Position numbers and translations under genes: made by a program
Notes under the pieces: generated by a model
The model's database searches: none
Seen by the model: only the letters and a program-made list of their open reading frames with translations
Told to the model about the DNA's origin: nothing
Shown: in pieces, positions 59,629 through 64,000 of the stretch
Layout of the letters: each line of letters starts with the position of its first letter
Numbering within the stretch: the first letter of the stretch is position 1
Source: Salvator merianae
Taxonomy: Eukaryota; Chordata; Lepidosauria; Squamata; Teiidae
Assembly: GCA_003586115.2 (NCBI GenBank)
Contig: QVOM02000021.1
Span: forward strand, 7,640,248 to 7,704,247
Direction of reading: 5' to 3'
Length of the DNA: 64,000 bases

Positions 59629-62600
59629 AGGTATCATTATTTTTACTTTAAACATGCATCACCTTCCTAGTTTTGTTCAATTCTAGATTTAATGCAGAAA
59701 GAAATCTACAAGCATTTGATCCTGAGTTTTCTTCCTCCTCAAGAGCAACTTTTCTTCTTTTCCTTCCCCCCCACAATATTCTAGCATCCCTTTGAATTTC
59801 AAAAGCAGGTTGCCACACAGGCTTTCTGTCAGAGCTCAAATTACAGAGCTCAAATGGTAGGTTCCATTGCATTTAAGAAGGTTCTCCAAGCTACTGCTTT
59901 CCAAAAGCTGCAAGGAACCACGATTGCCCAGCATTTGGAGACACTCAGGGAATAGATTTCATATTTCCACCCCAACAATTTAAACACGAGCTCCCACATA
60001 TGCAGAAGTGGCCACACAATTCTCTACAACACAGGACAACATACAATGCTCCTCCACATCCACAATTTCTCAATTTGTAGGTCTCATTTATCCACAAATA
60101 GAAAAATTAGACCCTTCCTGTCCATCAATAAAGTGTTAGCAGAGACTGGCATATTTAGGAGGGCTTTTGAGTGTGTGTGCAACCATGATTTCAACATTCA
60201 TAAACATTTCCAGGAACACAACCCTTGTGAATGTCAAAGATTCACTGCACTTAATATTTTTCCTGGTACATGAATAATTTTTCACTGTCCATAAATAGTT
60301 CCTGTTATTTCAATAGGAAGCTGTAAGGAAACTTGATATAAATTTTCTAGCTGACCTTGGATTTCAGTTATGTTAATTCTCCCTCTCCCCCAACTTTTCT
60401 GGAACATGGTACACTGTGAAATGAAATGACTCAAAGAGAATATATGGACAGAGAATTCAGAAGCAGATGTTTGTCTCTATTCCAGAGTTAATATACTAGA
60501 TGTGATCAGTGGATGCTAATGTCTCTACTGCTACATATAAATATCCTTGATTTGAACTTCAAAAATTGTCTTCCTGTTTTTCTGGATTTATCTCCAACAG
60601 TGTTTAAGGGTTATTGCAACATGCTATCTACTAAACAAAGACTTTACCTCCATGGAAAGTTATCCTGCTTCTCATGTGCCAAGTGAGAATTAAAGGTAGG
60701 GAAAAGTCACAATATAATCATGTCCTTGGTCCACTGTCACCAAGGTTATATAAGACAATTGCTTAGAAATGCAGGAACGTGCTACTGAGTGCCATTCTGC
60801 CAACTTTTTAATCAAGTTTTGCACCTAATCAGGATTTCATCCACTACTGGCAGTGATGTGCAGCTGTTCAGTTTTCCTGGGGCCCTTCCACCACCACTGT
60901 GCCAATTGCCATTTGCAAGCCAGTGCTGACCTTAAGCAGAAAAAGATCTTCACTCCCTGATAGGGCTTTCCCCCTAATATTTAAGCCATACTTGCTAATG
61001 TCCCAGAAGATGCCAGAAATGGGAGGGGAGGTGGGGGTTTGAAATAATGCTTGGTGAGAGGAGCCTGGCAGAACGGAATGGGAAGGCATGCAGAAGGGCA
61101 CACACCTCCCATGTTCTGGTTTAGCAGGGGGACCCATTTCAGTGGTGCACCAAATTGTGCCAACAAAATGAGTCCTCAGGGGAAACTGAGGTTAAGAACT
61201 TCAGTTACTTATGCTTGGTGAACACAGAAGTGGCTCCAGAGATTGCACAATCAGCAAAGCCAGCACAGGGCACGGTCCTGGGACAGCCTTCCAAACACAG
61301 AAAACCCATCCCAGTACAGTGAAGCCATTCCTGCCACCAGAACAACTCCAGCCTGGGTCTAATAAAGTAAGTGCAGATATGGCCATAGTTAAACATAACA
61401 CTTGGTTAAATTTTGGAATTCACTACAACAAGATGTCGTCTCAGCTACCGGCTTGTATGGTTTCAAAAAAGACTTTGGACTAATTCATGGAAGTCAAGGC
61501 TATCAATGGCTATTAGCCCTGTTGGCAGCAGGAGGGGGCTTGCCTCCAAAGGCCAGCTATTGGGAGACTCCATACACACCAAACTGTGTGCCCGTGTCCT
61601 GTTAATGGGCTTCCCCGTGCAGCTAGTTGGGCACTGTGAAAGGAGACTGCTGTACTAGACGGGCCAGTTGGGCATTCCTTACGTACTTATGCTCTCTTTG
61701 GAGCCAGGCACTTCTGGAGCATCAAAGATCCCCAGCTTCAAAGAGAGGGTATCTGTCACACTTGAAGTGGCCCTGGAAACAAACTGGTTTTGGTGCAACA
61801 TCTGCACAGAGCAGGTAAGCTAAGTCAATCTCACTGCCATTGTGTGGCTACGAAGTGGCAGCAAGAGCATGACAGGTACCCTCAAGAGTGCTTCATCCCA
61901 TTCTGTGGGAAAGGGTACTGCCGTGTGTGCTCGCTGATCTTCCAGAGCCCTTACTGAAGTGCCCAGGGGCATTTTGGGCATACGGACACCATGCTCCAGG
62001 GACCCCTTCTGGCTGGCTGGCTGCCACCAGACACAGGGACACCCCCAAGTCTACAGAATTACCCAAACTCTTTTCTTTCCAATACACTAAATATAACCCA
62101 GTACTGCAAACACATATGTTACTTAGTTTACTCTCTCTCATTACTCAAGGACTATATAGTACACTTAAAATCATTTTGGACAGGTTTGGGGAAGAAGTCA
62201 CAACATCCTGGTATCTTTTTTCAGGCGGGTGTAAGAAATATGACATTACATTAATTTTGGCACATGGTGGGAAAACACATTAATCCTATTGTTTTACTTG
62301 ATACTAGTCCAATTTCCTCAATTTAGTAATAAAATGTTTGCTATGCCAAAGAGCTCTTCCTAAATTTTCTCTGGACAAACAAGTGTTACTTATTTTTCTC
62401 CTTTATTCTCAACACAGCTGGATGTCTAAAAAAAGAAATCATAGGAAACAAAAAAAAAACAACAGCCAGAACAGTGACCAAAATATAAAGCTGCCTTTAA
62501 CAATTGTCCATCAAACAACACTGGTCAGAGTGATACAAGGCAACAACCAGCAGAAATCCCAAACCCAATCAGGCTTTGCTATAATCCATAATAAATCAGG

Positions 62601-63123
62601 CCTTGCCTATTCATGGGTCTTCCCTCAATTGTTGTCCACATGTCCATTTGCCATATGCGGGCCAATGAACAGGAGAACAGTCCAGTAGCTCTTCTGTATC
62701 ATCCACTCCAAAGCTACAATCCAGATAAGCTTACCACTGTGCTCAAGGAAAAGGACTTACATCAGCACCTGAACTAGGACCATGTTGTGGGAAGGTGAGG
62801 TAGGACTTGCTTTCATTGCTTTATCTCACTTTAATCCACTGCATCTCAAAAAAGAAAGTAAGTCTTCGAAGTAGAGTTTCATTCAGTTTTACCCTGCCCT
62901 GACCCTGTTGTCCCAATCTGCAGGCATCTGCTGCAAGGCGGTCTGAGTCCATTCAGTACTTAAACTGGAGTCTTCACATAAAACACATGCACGCTGTCTT
63001 GGATCTCGGGACAAAAGCCGCAGTATTTGCATGCAATAAAATAGGTATGAATGCTGTAATCCAGTGGACATTTAATTAGGAATTAATTCAGCAGATCTTA
63101 CTTTGAGTAAGTGTGAGTCTTAC
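59629..63123. other. Intron of the minus-strand gene, mostly unannotated
   Basis: Segment 60850-61980 is GC-richer with many short open frames and gtgcaccaaattgtgcc-like words shared with DNA elements. No exon passed both the splice and phase tests. Confidence 0.35.
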
Positions 63124-63159
63124 CATACTATTCAAAACAGCAAGTGGTACTTCCGCACA
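63124..63159 (-). CDS. Candidate 12-aa exon of the minus-strand gene
   Basis: The acceptor has a nine-T tract (accatttttttttgacag) and the donor is AGTATG|gtaagact, both close to consensus. The single open frame reads CAEVPLAVLNSM in phase 0 at both ends, as exon 58967-59054 needs. At only 36 nt, chance cannot be excluded. Confidence 0.4.
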
Positions 63160-63226
63160 CTGTCAAAAAAAAATGGTAAGAAGGTGGATTTTCACAGCAG
63201 TGGCCCCGTTCCTGCATGAAAGTTAC

Positions 63227-63262
63227 TTCTCTAAAGCATTTCAGTCCAGAAAATGTGTGCTG
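63227..63262 (-). CDS. Weak candidate 12-aa exon upstream of 63124
   Basis: The acceptor cccgtgcttttag and the donor TTAGAGAA|gtaact enclose 36 nt reading QHTFSGLKCFRE, phase 0 to 0, the only open frame. The intron to 63159 would be 67 bp, which is very short for a vertebrate. Another minus-strand frame is also open through this segment, so the call is weak. Confidence 0.25.
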
Positions 63263-64000
63263 CTAAAAGCACGGGTTGGGGCATGTCAAAAATCTTTTGT
63301 CTCCCAACTACACTAAGAACAGTATGTAGTTTGTGAGTCGCATGGTATCTGAGTCTTCTGGGAGGGTGGACATTGCCCATCTTCATTTTTTTTAAAAAAA
63401 ACCTTCTAACAAATTTGGATATTCAAGCACTCAGGATGTGGAGCACAGAGGAGAGGGCAACATCTTCTCCACAACTTGCCAGTGAATCATGACCCTCCAA
63501 CCTATGGGCTGTGTGCCAATCCTCGACATCTCACCTTTACTTCACTGGAGACACAGAATTCTCTTACCCGGCCACCAATACACCTTCCATTCATTTTTCT
63601 TTGGTTTTTCTATTTTTTTTTTGTATTTTTTTCTTTTGTGGGGTAGGGGTGAGGCGCTTGAGGTGAAGCACCTACTCTCTAAGCCCTGACCACAACGGGC
63701 ACTGTCCCTCCTGAGACATGCCAGCAGAGGGCCCTCCCCAGTCCTGTGTCCTTCTGTAGGAACTTTTTACACTCGCTTCACATTTTTTCTTTCAGTTTTC
63801 CCATAAACATGAATTACTGCAAGCTCTGAGCATGTCTTTTTAAGGGGGGTAAGGCACACAAGAGAGTATTGAGTGGGACCTGCTGTTCCGCAAGCCTGCA
63901 CAGAATACGCTGTGCTCTCTTTTCCCCATGAGATGAGAAACTGCAATCACTGCCTGTTCGCTTTTTAAAAAATCTGTGACCCTATCTAGATATCCAGATA

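Noticed and set aside
63124..63316. Plus-strand ORF over 63113-63316
   Set aside because: The minus strand has the better splice signals, and there is no plus-strand partner.

Overview
The window looks like vertebrate nuclear DNA, most likely from a squamate reptile (lizard or gecko type). It is about 40% GC by eye and has no dense ORFs. It mixes decayed L1, L2 and CR1 LINEs, several tRNA-derived SINEs (one ending in an ACA-type tail) and many short non-autonomous DNA transposons. That mix is typical of squamates, but the species is an inference.

The only host gene I can support lies on the minus strand. It was found by reading splice sites, because every exon is too short to stand out as an ORF. 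From 5' to 3' of the transcript the exons are: 63262-63227 (weak), 63159-63124, 59054-58967, 58187-58152 (moderate), 44625-44566, [at least one exon not found], 35427-35273, 18449-18377, 15338-15285, 12178-12159 (weak, 20 nt), 11929-11875, 11575-11440 and 10952-10945 with the stop codon. Between 35427 and the stop, all six junctions agree in reading phase and no stop is met, which is strong evidence for one real gene end. The encoded part is leucine-rich and helical, perhaps HEAT/ARM-like, and ends in a basic helical tail. I do not recognise the protein. Within the window its introns range from under 100 bp to over 16 kb and hold most of the mobile elements.

Region by region. 1-4000: SINE head, DNA elements of a family starting GGGCC, and an L2 LINE (minus). 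4800-10000: another GGGCC element, a possible LTR, a degenerate minisatellite of about 52 bp at 7690-8165, and an L2 tail. 10475-10636: a hAT foldback MITE just past the gene end. 11-19 kb: the 3' exons. 24636-24968: an AT-rich palindromic element. 26-27 kb: a CR1 fragment with an in-frame internal deletion. 27.1-32 kb: a decayed, nearly full L1 (plus) with two DNA elements inside. 33.7-34.2 kb: a DNA element. 35.3 kb: an exon next to an L1 3' fragment (minus). 38-57 kb: more DNA elements, including a nest at 47576-48154, a second hAT MITE at 53664-53847 and an inverted pair at 56500-56912. 57.3-59.6 kb: two long GGGCC elements flanking upstream exons.

The main novelty candidates are the unrecognised gene end and the DNA transposon family with GGGCCTTTTCGCACTT-like ends, 3-bp target duplications and hairpins just inside the ends. 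I see no bacterial-type genes, CRISPR, or classical rRNA or tRNA genes.
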